Source of the DNA: JAXMAR01 sp046350295
GTDB lineage: Bacteria; Planctomycetota; Planctomycetia; Gemmatales; Gemmataceae
NCBI GenBank assembly: GCA_046350295.1
Contig: JAXMAR010000007.1
Location: forward strand, 124,001-188,000
Reading direction: 5' to 3'
Length of the DNA: 64,000 nt
In this document: positions 46,791 to 55,729 of the stretch, one piece after another
Layout of the letters: each line of letters begins with the position of its first letter
Numbering within the stretch: the first letter of the stretch is position 1
Translations under genes and position numbers: made by a program
The notes under the pieces: generated by a model
The model's database searches: none
What the model saw: the letters and a program-made list of their open reading frames with translations, nothing else
What the model was told of the DNA's origin: nothing

Positions 46791-47317
46791 CGCGCGCGCT
46801 CCTTGGGTCGGGCCGTCTCGCGCTCGAGCAGATGGCGCTTCACGGCCAAGCCGTAGAAGTATCCGCCGGGCCCGCCGCCCGAGTGGAGCACGCGATGACA
46901 GGGAACGATGAACGCCACCGGGTTTCTGGCACAAGCGCTCGCGGCGGCGCGGACGGCCCGCGGCTTGCCCGCCTTTTTCGCCAGCTCGGCGTAGCTGACC
47001 GTCTGGCCCCACGGCACGCGCACCAGCGCCTGCCATACCTTCTGGTGAAACGGGCCGCCCGGCATGTCGAGCGGCACTTGCGTCGGCGCCAGCCGGCCCG
47101 CGACGACTTCATGTACCTGGCCGATCAGCTCGCGCAAGGCCCCCGGATCTTCTTTGGGATCGACGCCGAACTTTTTCCGCAGTTCGGCGAGCGTCTGCTC
47201 GACTTCGCCGGGCGGGGCGTTGTCAAGGAAACGCAGGCAGCACAGGCCGCGCGGCGTGGCGGCGACGAAGAGACGGCCGATGTCACTGTCGATGGTGGCG
47301 TAGAAGAGATGGTCCAT
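46787..47317 (-). CDS. ogt: Methylated-DNA--[protein]-cysteine S-methyltransferase
   Basis: Suicide repair protein for O6-methylguanine. The 176-residue product has the DNA-binding part FHQKVWQALVRVPWGQTVSY and the active site VAFIVPCHRVLHSGG with the acceptor cysteine at about 140. RAVRAAASACARNPVA contains the arginine finger region. It has no AdaA-type N-terminal domain, so it is an Ogt/MGMT type. It overlaps the GNAT gene by GTGA at its 3' end. Confidence 0.93.
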   Translation of the reverse strand: MDHLFYATIDSDIGRLFVAATPRGLCCLRFLDNAPPGEVEQTLAELRKKFGVDPKEDPGALRELIGQVHEVVAGRLAPTQVPLDMPGGPFHQKVWQALVRVPWGQTVSYAELAKKAGKPRAVRAAASACARNPVAFIVPCHRVLHSGGGPGGYFYGLAVKRHLLERETARPKERAR

Positions 47318-47329
47318 GATTGGAACAGT

Positions 47330-47623
47330 TCATTGCCGCCCTTGGCCGTCATCCGCATATGCCACGCGCAGAACGCCGTACGCGGCGGCAGCGTCGTCAA
47401 TCAGGAACCACAAGGTTCGGACGACGCCATCGGAACAGGCAAGGGAAAAAAACGTACCAGAAATACGGAGAGCCGGGGCGCAGTCGTCGCGATTCCGTCT
47501 CTCGGAAAAGATCCGAAGGTAATCTATTCCCGTGAACACCCGGATTCGATTCTGACGCGAGAGATACGCGTGATCACGAAGATACGCAGCCACGCCGTGG
47601 CCGAACTGAAGTGAGTACGCCAC
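47330..47623 (-). CDS. RelE/ParE-like toxin candidate
   Basis: A 97-residue ORF with a GTG start, preceded by GAGGAA at 5 nt spacing. The N-terminus AYSLQFGHGVAAYLRDHAYL, followed by SRQNRIRVFTGIDYLR, has the strand-helix-helix pattern of RelE/ParE toxins. VVRTLWFLIDDAAAAYGVLR resembles the C-terminal strands of a planctomycete RelE-like group as I recall it. It follows the preceding small gene by 9 bp, and its Shine-Dalgarno sequence overlaps that gene's stop region, suggesting translational coupling. Family assignment is by pattern only; the C-terminal catalytic residues cannot be confirmed. Confidence 0.5.
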   Translation of the reverse strand: MAYSLQFGHGVAAYLRDHAYLSRQNRIRVFTGIDYLRIFSERRNRDDCAPALRISGTFFSLACSDGVVRTLWFLIDDAAAAYGVLRVAYADDGQGRQ

Positions 47624-47632
47624 GGACGTTCC

Positions 47633-47914
47633 TCAGCTCGGCCCCGCGCTGTTCATCTCGCGCAACGCTTCCTCCATCGTTACATACCCGCCCGCCCTGC
47701 CACGGCGCCCGGACTCCTTAGCAGAGCGGGATCTACCTCCGGTGGTTTGCTCGGCAAGACGGACAGGAGCTGCGTCAACGCCGTGCGCCATGCTCTGACA
47801 GATGGACACGATGCGCTGCGTATCTCCGGCTGTTTGTGCCGCCGGCCCGTGTTCCACCTCGTTCTTTAGCGCCTGCGCGCTTTCCGACGTCAACTCTTGT
47901 ACGAACGAAACCAT
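47633..47914 (-). CDS. Small protein, antitoxin candidate upstream of the RelE-like ORF
   Basis: A 93-residue ORF starting MVSFVQELTSESAQALKNEV and ending YVTMEEALREMNSAGPS. The ATG at 47914 has GGAGG with 9 nt spacing; a second ATG at 47923 sits directly against that GGAGG and is less likely. The protein is hydrophilic and partly helical with a basic middle (GGRSRSAKESGRRGRAGG), as in many antitoxins, but no DNA-binding motif is clear. The gene order and coupling with the downstream ORF suggest a toxin-antitoxin-like pair. The IS left end lies only 27 bp upstream. Confidence 0.5.
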   Translation of the reverse strand: MVSFVQELTSESAQALKNEVEHGPAAQTAGDTQRIVSICQSMAHGVDAAPVRLAEQTTGGRSRSAKESGRRGRAGGYVTMEEALREMNSAGPS

Positions 47915-48053
47915 GACGCACATCCTCCAAATCCATTCTAGCTTAGAGACGGTTTCAGGGTGGGCAGCTGAAGCGGTGGAATGTTTGTACACAAGCCAGT
48001 GCCGGAAAGGATTGGGGGATCGAAGCCAAGGAGACAACACCTCGTGGACACGC

Positions 48054-49410
48054 ATGCCGCTGGAACAGGAAGCCAAGGAAATCGAAGCCAGAATTCGGCA
48101 GGCGATGGAGAAGGAGATCGCCGGGCTGGCGCGGCTTATGGTGGGCAAGCCGGATAGAGAGCTGTTTGGCAAGACCGAGTTTCAAGTGCGCGACATTCTC
48201 TTGCAGGTGGGGACGGAGTTTACGAAGAGCATCTGCGCGTGAAAAAAAACGGCTATCAAGGATCGGGAGTGACCTGTCCACACTGCGGCCAGACCGCTGA
48301 GTTTCAGGGATATCGTCGGCTGCGGCCGTTGAGCATCACTGGGTCCCATCTGCTTTCGCCGCGCTACTACTATTGCCATCGTTGCGGCGGCCTGACGCTG
48401 GGATCGAGAGGTTGGGCCGGCGGCAAGCGCTCCGCCAGCGGCGGAGATTGACGACGTTGGCGGGAACGCTCTGCAACAGCTTCGAAGAGGCCGCGGCGAG
48501 GCAGCACCGAAGCTGGCGGCGTTGCGGCTATCGGAGGTCGACGGTGCAGCGGACCGTTGACGGCAGGCCAGCGTCTGGACCAGTTGCTCCTGGAGAAGGT
48601 GCTGGGGCGATGACGCCGTGGGATTGGCACAAGGGCGGGGCCGCACGTGCGCTACGCGAGCATCGACGCGACGGGCGTGCGGCAACGAGCGTTTGGCGGA
48701 GGCATGACCGAGGGACGGATGCAGCCAATAGCGCTTCGATGATATTCAACCCGGTCCCCGACCTGCCTCTGGGTCATCATCGGCCGCCGTCAGGCGAAAA
48801 GTAAGCGCATTACTTGGCGGGCTTGTATGACCTGGGCGAACTCGGCCTGCAACTGCATGCCCAGGGGAGCCAGGTGGGGATGAACCGTGCGGAGCGATGG
48901 ATCGGTCTGGCCGATAACCCGGCAATGGCAGGCTTTTGCGGAGGAACTTCCCCCGCGACTTGGTGCTGATCCTCGATTTCTGGCACGTTACGCGAATACC
49001 CTGGGGGAGTTGAGCAAGGCTTTGTATCCGGTCGACGAGGATCGGCGTCAGAGCCTAATGACATCATGGTGTGCACTCTCCCCAGGCGTAGGCGTGGGCG
49101 CTTGCTCAGGGAACTGGAAAAGCGGGTTGCCCCGCGAAAACCGGCTGTGCGAGAACGGTATGAGGTCACACTCAACTGCGTGAGGAGCAACCTCCACCGC
49201 ATGGACTACCCGACGTACTTGGCCAATGGCTGGTGCATCGGCTCCAGGACCATGTCGAGTCAACCTGTAAGACCGTGGTGGGCCAGCGCCTGAAGCGGCT
49301 GGCATGCGCTTGGCGCGGGAAGCCGGTACCAACGACATGTGCCGCCTGCCTTCTTCCGCAGCGCGAGATGCGCAGTGGGACCTTTTGGTCGCGCAGCATA
49401 ACTGAGAACA
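48054..49410 (+). pseudogene. ISKra4/UPF0236-like transposase, frame-disrupted
   Basis: A transposase of about 450 residues in pieces. The start (ATG 48054) reads MPLEQEAKEIEARIRQAMEK. After an A8 run that breaks the frame comes NGYQGSGVTCPHCGQTAEFQ with YYYCHRCGG, a double CxxC zinc finger. Then RRLTTLAGTLCNSFEEAAAR, STVQRTVDG, FNPVPDLPLGHHRPPSGEK, LGELGLQLHAQGSQVGMNRA with ERWIGL, and LILDFWHV-like residues occur in shifting frames. The C-terminal NCVRSNLHRMDYPTYLANGW and ESTCKTVVGQRLKR are typical of this family. Many frame changes and an in-frame stop indicate a dead copy, or one with many sequence errors. Confidence 0.7.
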
Positions 49411-49456
49411 TCTGCTCTACCAACAAAAGACGCTCACCCGGTTTCAGAACCGGTCG

Positions 49457-49513
49457 TGCGTGGACTTCAGTCCACCGCGGCCTGAAGACCTCGCGTGGAC
49501 TGAAGTCCACGCT
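49457..49513. repeat. GTGGACTTCAGTCCAC palindrome pair
   Basis: Two 16-nt palindromes, GTGGACTTCAGTCCAC (49460-49475) and GTGGACTGAAGTCCAC (49495-49510), are separated by 19 nt. They lie inside the IS close to its right end. This paired palindrome layout is REP/BIME-like. Confidence 0.6.
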
Positions 49514-49538
49514 ACGGTTAATGACACGGTCTCTTAGC

Positions 49539-49750
49539 GCACGACGCTCCACTTCGATCCCTTCAGCGCCCGCCTGTGCCAGCAGTAGCCGCTCGACCTC
49601 CGCGCGTTTGGCCCCCAAGCGCGTGCTCAACTCGTCGTCGGAGAAGCCGACGCCGTGGAGCAGGTCGTTCAGCGCGTTGTTGATGACGGTCGCTCGCTCT
49701 TGCTGAAGGCGAAGTAGCCTCCTTCTTGTCGTGTCGTAGGCTCGCCTCAT
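49539..49750 (-). pseudogene. Truncated gene coupled to the GT39-like gene, cut by the IS
   Basis: The first 70 codons of an ORF starting MRRAYDTTRRRLLRLQQERA, then VINNALNDLLHGVGFSDDEL and KRAEVERLLLAQAGAEG. Its ATG overlaps the stop of the preceding glycosyltransferase gene (ATGA), which indicates a genuine coupled gene. The reading frame enters the right inverted repeat of the IS at 49538, where homologous sequence presumably stops. The family is not recognised; the segment is helical and hydrophilic. The remaining 3' part was not found to the left of the IS. Confidence 0.5.
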
Positions 49751-52040
49751 TTCAGGTTGTCGAAGTATTTCCAGGCCGTTGCGCGGGCGGCGCAGGTCCC
49801 CCGATCGCGGGCGTGCGGATTGTAGATGACGATCGTGTTGTCTTGCGGTCGTAGTAGGCTTCGCGATCGTTCTCCAGGTCGCGGTGGTGCGTGCGGTTCG
49901 CGAGCACGTTGGCGATCAGGTCGATGAAGTCGTCGCGGCTCTTCACCTCCGGGAACAGCTTCTCGTCGACGACGTGCTTCTCGTAGGAGTGCCCCGGCCG
50001 ATGGCGCGGGCGATCTTTTTCTGCGCGGCAGTCGGCTCCTTCTTCGGGTCCTTCTTCCCGGCCAGCAGGCCTTGAAGGATGAACGCCAGGCGACAAAACC
50101 GAGAAGCGGGCCGCGGAAAAGCGGATGGCGACGCCTGGTCCCTTTCGCCGGCGAAACGAAGGATTGCTGAACCGAGGAAGGACAGAGGTCAAGCCGGCCA
50201 GCCCGACAGCGCAACCGAAGCCGAACCGCCTGGTCATTCGCCGAGGAAACGAGGATCGCCCGGCCAGTCGCCTGGCAGGGGGTGATACGGACAGTGGCAG
50301 CGGACTTGAGCAGATCGTCGCGGTAGGTGAAGCGGAAGAGGGCGTAGCGGTCACGCTCGTTGACTTGGCCACGCGTGTGGGCGCAGCGCGGCGTCGGCCA
50401 ACGCGGGGTCGCCGTATTCTTCGGTCGTCCACATAGTGAAAGGCGGCCGACAATGTCGCCAAAATCGTGTGGTCGTGGATGTTGGCGTCGCGGAAGCTGA
50501 GGTTGTGCAGGAAGGCGGTCCGCTCGCCGAGGTAGGGCAAGCCAGGCTGCCGTCCAGGCGGGTGGAGATCACCCAGGCTGACATAGATCGGGCGGTCGGC
50601 CGGCACGGTGTCGCGCGTCCACGGCGGATGAAGGCGGTGTCGTCGGCGTACTGGCTCAGGTAATCGGTGCGATAGACCCACGACAGACAATAGAAGGCGA
50701 GCAATGCGCCGAAGACGGTAGTGAAGGCCACCGCCGGCTGCGCGTGTCGAGGCGCCGAGCCAAGGCGCGTGACCGCGACCCCGGCCAGGCCGACCATGGC
50801 GGCGGGAACAGGGCTGTCGGCGCCGAGATCTTGTGCACCGGGTACATCGCCACATCGCCGCCGGCGTAGCGGCAACGCAGGGTAGGCGGATGGCGTCCGG
50901 CGTAGCCTCGGTCAGGGCCATCCACGAAGTAGCCGCGGCGAGGGCGGCGAGGATAGCCCACGGCGTCCGCCGTGCAGCGATCGGTGGTGATGCTTCCCCT
51001 GGGGGATGGAGAAGAGGATCGGCAGCCAGGCCTGGCACCAGAGGAAGCGCGTCGCGCTTCCGGGTCGCAGCGCGGCGGGCCGTCAAGACCAAGCCGATGA
51101 GAGCGGGTACGAGCCACGGGGCGATGGCGGGCAACTGGACGTGGTAAAGCATGGCTCCGCATGTAGCCCTGGTTCGCCGCCCCATGTAATCGGAGTACCA
51201 GAGATCGACGATGTCCGGATAGCAGCCGCACGGCAACCAGCCCAGGCGGCGTACACCGCGCAGGGCGAGCCAGCCCCAGGGCCGAGGTAGCGGCGCGAGC
51301 TGACCACGCAACCCCGCGGTCGAAGGCGAGCCCTACGCCATCGAGGAGTGGGGGTTGCCCACCGCGATCGCCCGCTTGTTGGAACTTCCACGAAATTGCC
51401 AAGCAGATAGCGCTGACGGGCAGGGTCACGAAAAAGCTGCCGAAGAACAGGCCCTTGGCCATGTTCGTCAGGCCGAGGCAGAGGAAGAAACACAGCAGCG
51501 GCCAGGGACGCTTGCCGAGGAACCCCTTCGATTCCCAGACGGGCGCGGGCCGGAGGTTGAACTCCAGGTGGACGAACAACGTCATCGCGGTCGTGACGAT
51601 GAGGCAAAGCGAGATGTCCGACTCGCTGTTGGTCGAATAGAGATAGAACTCGAACATCGTGGCGAGCACGGCCGCACAGCAGGCCCATGTTCCGGCCGAA
51701 CCGAATGGCGCCCATCCAAGCCGTCGTCAAAACGCAGAGGATGCCGGCCAGGTGGGAGCCGAGGCGATGGGTCCAGACCTCGCCGGCGCCGAAGAGGAGG
51801 CGGGCGGGGCCATCCAGTGGGGCAACGGCGGCCGCTCGAGCCAGGGCCGGCCGCCATGGGTCCGGGATAACCCAGTCGTGCGTCGCGAGCATCTCGCGGA
51901 CGGTGAGGCAAGTGAACGGTCTCGTGCGGATTGAGGATGCGGCTCGTAGGCGCCCGCTGAAGCCGTAGAGGGCGGCGAAGAGGGCGAGCAGGAGGTAGTC
52001 AAACCAGCGAAGCCGGGCTGGCTGAAGCAGAGGCGTCCGT
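49747..52040 (-). pseudogene. GT39-like (ArnT/PMT-type) membrane glycosyltransferase, multiply frameshifted
   Basis: Pieces of a polytopic glycosyltransferase of about 760 residues. The N-terminal helix RLRWFDYLLLALFAALYGF is followed, in changing frames, by TVREMLATHDWVIPDPW, PWLERPPLPHWM (as in ArnT/PMT first loops), LGSHLAGILCVLTTAWMGAI and MFEFYLYSTNSESDISLCLI. FFLCLGLTNMAKGLFFGSFF and a C-terminal domain with KHVVDEKLFPEVKSRDDFID follow. The family normally uses lipid-linked sugars at the periplasmic face. More than five frame changes occur. The start is uncertain: no good ATG is seen near 52040. It ends in ATGA overlap with the truncated gene. Confidence 0.6.
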
Positions 52041-52089
52041 ACGTGCAAGCAAAAAGTACGGTTCTTGGCCTCGTCCGCTAATAAAAGAA

Positions 52090-52441
52090 ACGGAGCAGTG
52101 GGGCAAGCGATTTTCGAAAGACAAGAGGAAGGCCGATGGCGAAGTCCGCAAAGAGCAGATCGAGATGTTGCAGGACGAGCCGAACGATCACAAGCGCTGG
52201 CCATCACCCGCATGAACCGCGCCAGCGGCGGCGATACGCCGGGGCCGTTCACGTCTTCGAGAATTGATCCGGCGCGAGAGCCGGTATCCGCCGGCGTATC
52301 ACATGGGGGCGCGGGCGGCAACGCTTGGGGCGGATCGCGGACGCGCAGGCCCTGTTGCAGCTGCGGCATTCCGATCGCGCTGCGGCAGGGAACCAGCACG
52401 CGGCGGGGGAGATGCAGGAGCTATTGAGTCAGTTGGAGTGA
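52090..52441 (+). pseudogene. Tetratricopeptide-repeat protein fragment, frameshifted
   Basis: Several frames of this stretch combine into a short TPR protein. EQIEMLQDEPNDH occurs in one frame and ALAITRMNRASGGD in another. LIRRESRYPPAYHMGARA is in a third, then ADAQALLQ-like and AAGEMQELLSQLE just before the TGA at 52439-52441. The order (a helix pair, then YPPAYHMGA as a TPR core) fits a two-to-three repeat protein of about 110 residues. The start cannot be fixed. It is divergent from the GT39-like gene. Confidence 0.45.
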
Positions 52442-52451
52442 TGTTTTCCAT

Positions 52452-52476
52452 CTGAACTCTTGCGAGTTCAGCTACG
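52452..52476. repeat. REP-like palindrome (CTGAACTCTTGCGAGTTCAGCTACG)
   Basis: A single 25-nt palindromic unit directly after the TPR gene. It has the same frame as the 30.8 kb and 62.7 kb units, with compensatory changes in the arms (CTGAA/TTCAG instead of CCGAA/TTCGG) that keep the hairpin. Confidence 0.6.
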
Positions 52477-52481
52477 GAAGG

Positions 52482-53146
52482 TCACGCACCCAGCAGCAGC
52501 TCCGTCCGTTGGCAGGCGGGATCGATTCCGGCCAGGCGTTGCGCCTGTAGATGCTGCTTCAGGAACCGGCAGTCGTCGAGCGTGTCCACGTCGTACCAGG
52601 GGGCAGGAGCGAGAGGCGCGCCAGGCCGAGCCGTTGCGGCTCGCGGCACGGTCTGCCCGAGGACGCCGGACCGCCCCAGCCATCGAATCGAAAAGCGCTG
52701 GGAAGAAGCCGCGGCAGGCGATGAGGTAGTAACCGCCGTCCACCGCGGGCCCAAGCACCGCGTCCGCCTCGCTCAACTGCGCGAGCACTGCCGTCGCGCG
52801 GGAGATTCGGACTGTCGGTTCCCAGCGCGATCACACGCCGGCCGCCGGTCGCGTGCTTGGCAAAAAGAGCGGCGAGACGGGCGCCGAGATCGCCGTCCGC
52901 CTGCGCCTCCAACGCGAAAGCGGAGCCGGCCACCTCCCTGAACCAGGTCTCATTCTCGGCTGGGGTGAACAGCACGAGGCGGCGGTCAGCGACGGTTTGG
53001 TAACGCTGGACGCAATCGCGCAAGAGAGCATCGGCCAACGCGACGGCGAACGGTTCGCTCGTCTGGGCGGCGAGGCGCGTCTTCACCTGCCCGGGCAGCG
53101 GCGCCTTGGCGAAAAGGGCGAGCAGTCTCTCGTCGGAAACGCGCAT
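52482..53146 (-). CDS. TIGR04282/DUF2064-type glycosyltransferase, frameshifted
   Basis: A nucleotide-diphospho-sugar transferase fold of about 220 residues. The start (ATG at 53146) gives LLALFAKAPLPGQVKTRLAA, the family signature. The core has RRVIALGTDSPNLPRD, then, after a break near 52805, DAVLGPAVDGGYYLIACRGF. The C-terminus, with PWYDVDTLDDCRFLKQHL, is in a third frame that ends at 52482. Some family members are annotated in arsenosugar biosynthesis, but no arsenic genes are near, so the substrate stays open. The breaks are probably sequence errors. Confidence 0.75.
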
Positions 53147-53257
53147 GCTTGGGAAACTGAACGACGGCGTGGGTTCCCCTCTTCTTACTCCTCGCACAAA
53201 CGCTTCGTGCAGCGTTTGCAGGCGAAGAAGAAGAAGCGGTAGGACGAGAAAATGCGG

Positions 53258-55494
53258 CTAGCCCACGCCCGCCGGCAGGCGTTTATAATCCACCTCGCGC
53301 TGCAAGAACCGCACAAACTCCGCGATCGCCATCGCCCCCTGGTCCCCTTCGGACCGGCCACGCACCGCGACGGTTCCCGCCGTCTGCTCCTTCTCGCCGA
53401 TCACGAGCATGTATGGGACTTTTCGAGCTGGGCTTCGCGGATCTTGAAGCCGATTTCTCCAGGCGATAGTCTCCTCGCGGGGAAGCCGCTCGCCTTCAAG
53501 TCGGCCTCGACCTTGCGGCCATAGTCGGCGAACTTGTCGCTGACGGTCCATCCCGCGCGTACCTGCTCCGGCGCCAGCCAGGCGGGGAAGGCGCCGGCGA
53601 AGTGCTCGATCAGGATGCCGACGAAGCGCTCCATCGAGCCGAACGGGGCGCGGTGGATCATCACCGGGCGGTGCGGCCGGTTGTCGGCGCCGATGTATTC
53701 GAGGTCGAAGCGCTTGGGCAGGTTGTAATCGAGCTGCACGGTGCCGAGCTGCCATTCGCGGCCGATGCAGTCGCGGACGACGAAGTCGATCTTCGGTCCG
53801 TAAAACGCCGCCTCCCCCTTCTCGGCCGAGTAGTTCATGCCGCGGCTCTTGACGATGTCGAGGAGCGTCTGCTCGGCCTTGTCCCAGTCGGCCGGATCGC
53901 CGACGTACTTGTCGCTCTCGGGATCGCGCAGGCCGACGCGGACGCGGTAGTCCTTGAGGCCCATCGAGGAGAGGACGAGGAGGACCAGGTCGATGTTGGC
54001 CAGCATCTCGGCTTCGATCTGCTCGGGGGTGACGAAAAGGTGGGCGTCGTCCTGGGTGAAGCCGCGGACACGGGTCATGCCGCTCAGCTCGCCGGTCTGC
54101 TCGAAGCGGTAAACCGTGCCGAATTCGGCGAGGCGTACGGGCAGGTCGCGATAGCTGCGCTGCTCGGCCTTGTAGATCTGGATGTGGTGCGGGCAGTTCA
54201 TCGGCTTGTCGAGATAGCCTTCCTGCGCTTTCATCCAGGTCGAGAGGACGTGCTCCTTGGCGGCGGCGACCGTCCCCTCTTCGGTCAGTGCCTTCGCTCG
54301 TTGGGGATCGAGGGCGAGCCGATAGTCTTGCCGCAGGGCGATGGAGTCGAGGACGACTTGCTTGTATGCGTAGCGCGGCAGGTCTTGGTCCGGCGTTTCG
54401 GGCGCCTTGCCGTCGATGACCGCGTCCACAAGCGCGAGAAACGCTTTCTCCTGGCTCTCGGTCAGCAGCCCCTTTTCCAGCAGCGTGAGCCAGGTGTCGA
54501 CGGTCTGCGCCACCGGGTTCATGTACATGGGCGGGAACTGGGCGTCCGCGTAGTACGGGAAGTGGCCACTGGTGCGATACAGCTCCAGCCGGCCGATGTG
54601 CGGCGTGTATACCGGCTGATAACCGCGCTTGACCAGCTCGTCCTTGATGAAGTTCTCGAGGATGCCGCGGACAATCGATCCTTTGGGCATCCACAGGATC
54701 AGCCCGCTGCCGACGGCGGAGCTGATGGTGAAGAGCTTCAGTTGCTTGCCGAGGAGGCGGTGATCGCGTTTCTTGGCCTCCTCAATCTGCTTGAGGTAGG
54801 CGTCCAGCTCCTTTTGGGTGAAGAAGGCGGTCCCATAGAGGCGCTGGAGCTGCGGGCGGGAGGCGTCGTTCTTCCAGTAGGCGCCGGCGATGGAGAGGAG
54901 TTTGAAGGCGCCGATCTTGCCCGCGTTCGGGATGTGCGGGCCGCGGCACAGGTCGATGAACTCCCCCTGGCGGTAGAAGCTCAGGCTCGGATACTGCTTC
55001 AGGTCGTCGTCGATGTGCTCGACCTTGAGCTTCTGCTTGAGGTCGCCGCACAGGCCGCGCGCCTCGCCGGTCGGCAGTTCGAAACGCACGAACGGCTCTC
55101 CCTCCGCGACGATCTTCTTCATCTCCTCCTCGATCCGCGGGAAGTCCTCCTCCCGGATCGGGGTGGGGGAATCGATGTCGTAGTAGAAGCCGTTCTCGAT
55201 GGTCGGACCAAACGCGAGCTGGACGCCGGGGAAGACGCGCATGACGGCCCGGGCCATGACGTGGGCGCAGCTGTGACGCAGCACGTCGAGGGCTTCCTTG
55301 TCCTTGTCGGTGAGCACCTGGAAGCGATGCTCCCCCTCGGGCAGCTCGCGCTCCAGGTCGACGATCTCGCCATCCACCTTGGCCGCGATCGCCGCCTGGG
55401 CCAGGCGTTTGCCGATGCCCTCGGCGACCATACGGCTGTTGGCGCCGGGGGCGAGCTGCTTGCTCGATCCGTCGGGAAGAAGAAGAACGGGCAT
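53258..55494 (-). CDS. thrS: Threonine--tRNA ligase, one frameshift near the 3' end
   Basis: Charges tRNA(Thr). About 745 residues when repaired. An N-terminal TGS domain is followed by the editing domain with HSCAHVMARAV at 74-84, and the class II core with KPMNCPHHIQIY, RFEQTGELSGMTRVRGFTQD and DDAHLF. An extra segment of roughly 85-90 residues (about 335-425) separates TSGHFPYYADAQFPP from LDKPMNCPHH, where E. coli has about ten residues. The frame breaks at about 53419: one missing base in AAGG turns EKVPYMLVIGEKE into EKSHTCS and a stop. The other frame supplies the anticodon-binding tail to 53258, including EFVRFLQREVDYKRL. Confidence 0.92.
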
Positions 55495-55729
55495 GAGTGG
55501 TCCCCACCAGGTTTGGAGGCGTCCCGGTCGCTTGATGAATCCTGAAAGTGAGCCCAGCAGGCTACCTCTATCCTACAGGGCGGGATCAACTCAGTCCCGG
55601 CGTCTTCCCTGAGCCCAAAAATTAAAAAAAGACGAAGCAATAGTTGCAGTTTGCCAGAACAATGATTAAACTCCACTCACCTTTCAGTGGTTGTCTCCCA
55701 TTCTTCATCGTTCTCGGGAGGGTTTTCTC

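Larger units (their letters stand above)
47941..49538. mobile_element. Decayed ISKra4-like insertion sequence with imperfect terminal inverted repeats
   Basis: The left end GCTTAGAGACGGTTTC (47941-47956) and the reverse complement of 49523-49538, GCTAAGAGACCGTGTC, match at 13 of 16 positions in inverted orientation. The 1598 bp between them contain a broken ISKra4/UPF0236-type transposase read left to right, followed by two GTGGACTTCAGTCCAC-type palindromes near the right end. No convincing target duplication is visible. The element truncates a gene at its right side (49539-49750) and abuts the toxin-antitoxin-like pair on its left. Confidence 0.65.

Noticed and set aside
53602..55545. Long plus-strand frame opposite thrS
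   Set aside because: Entirely antisense to ThrRS, no recognised features.
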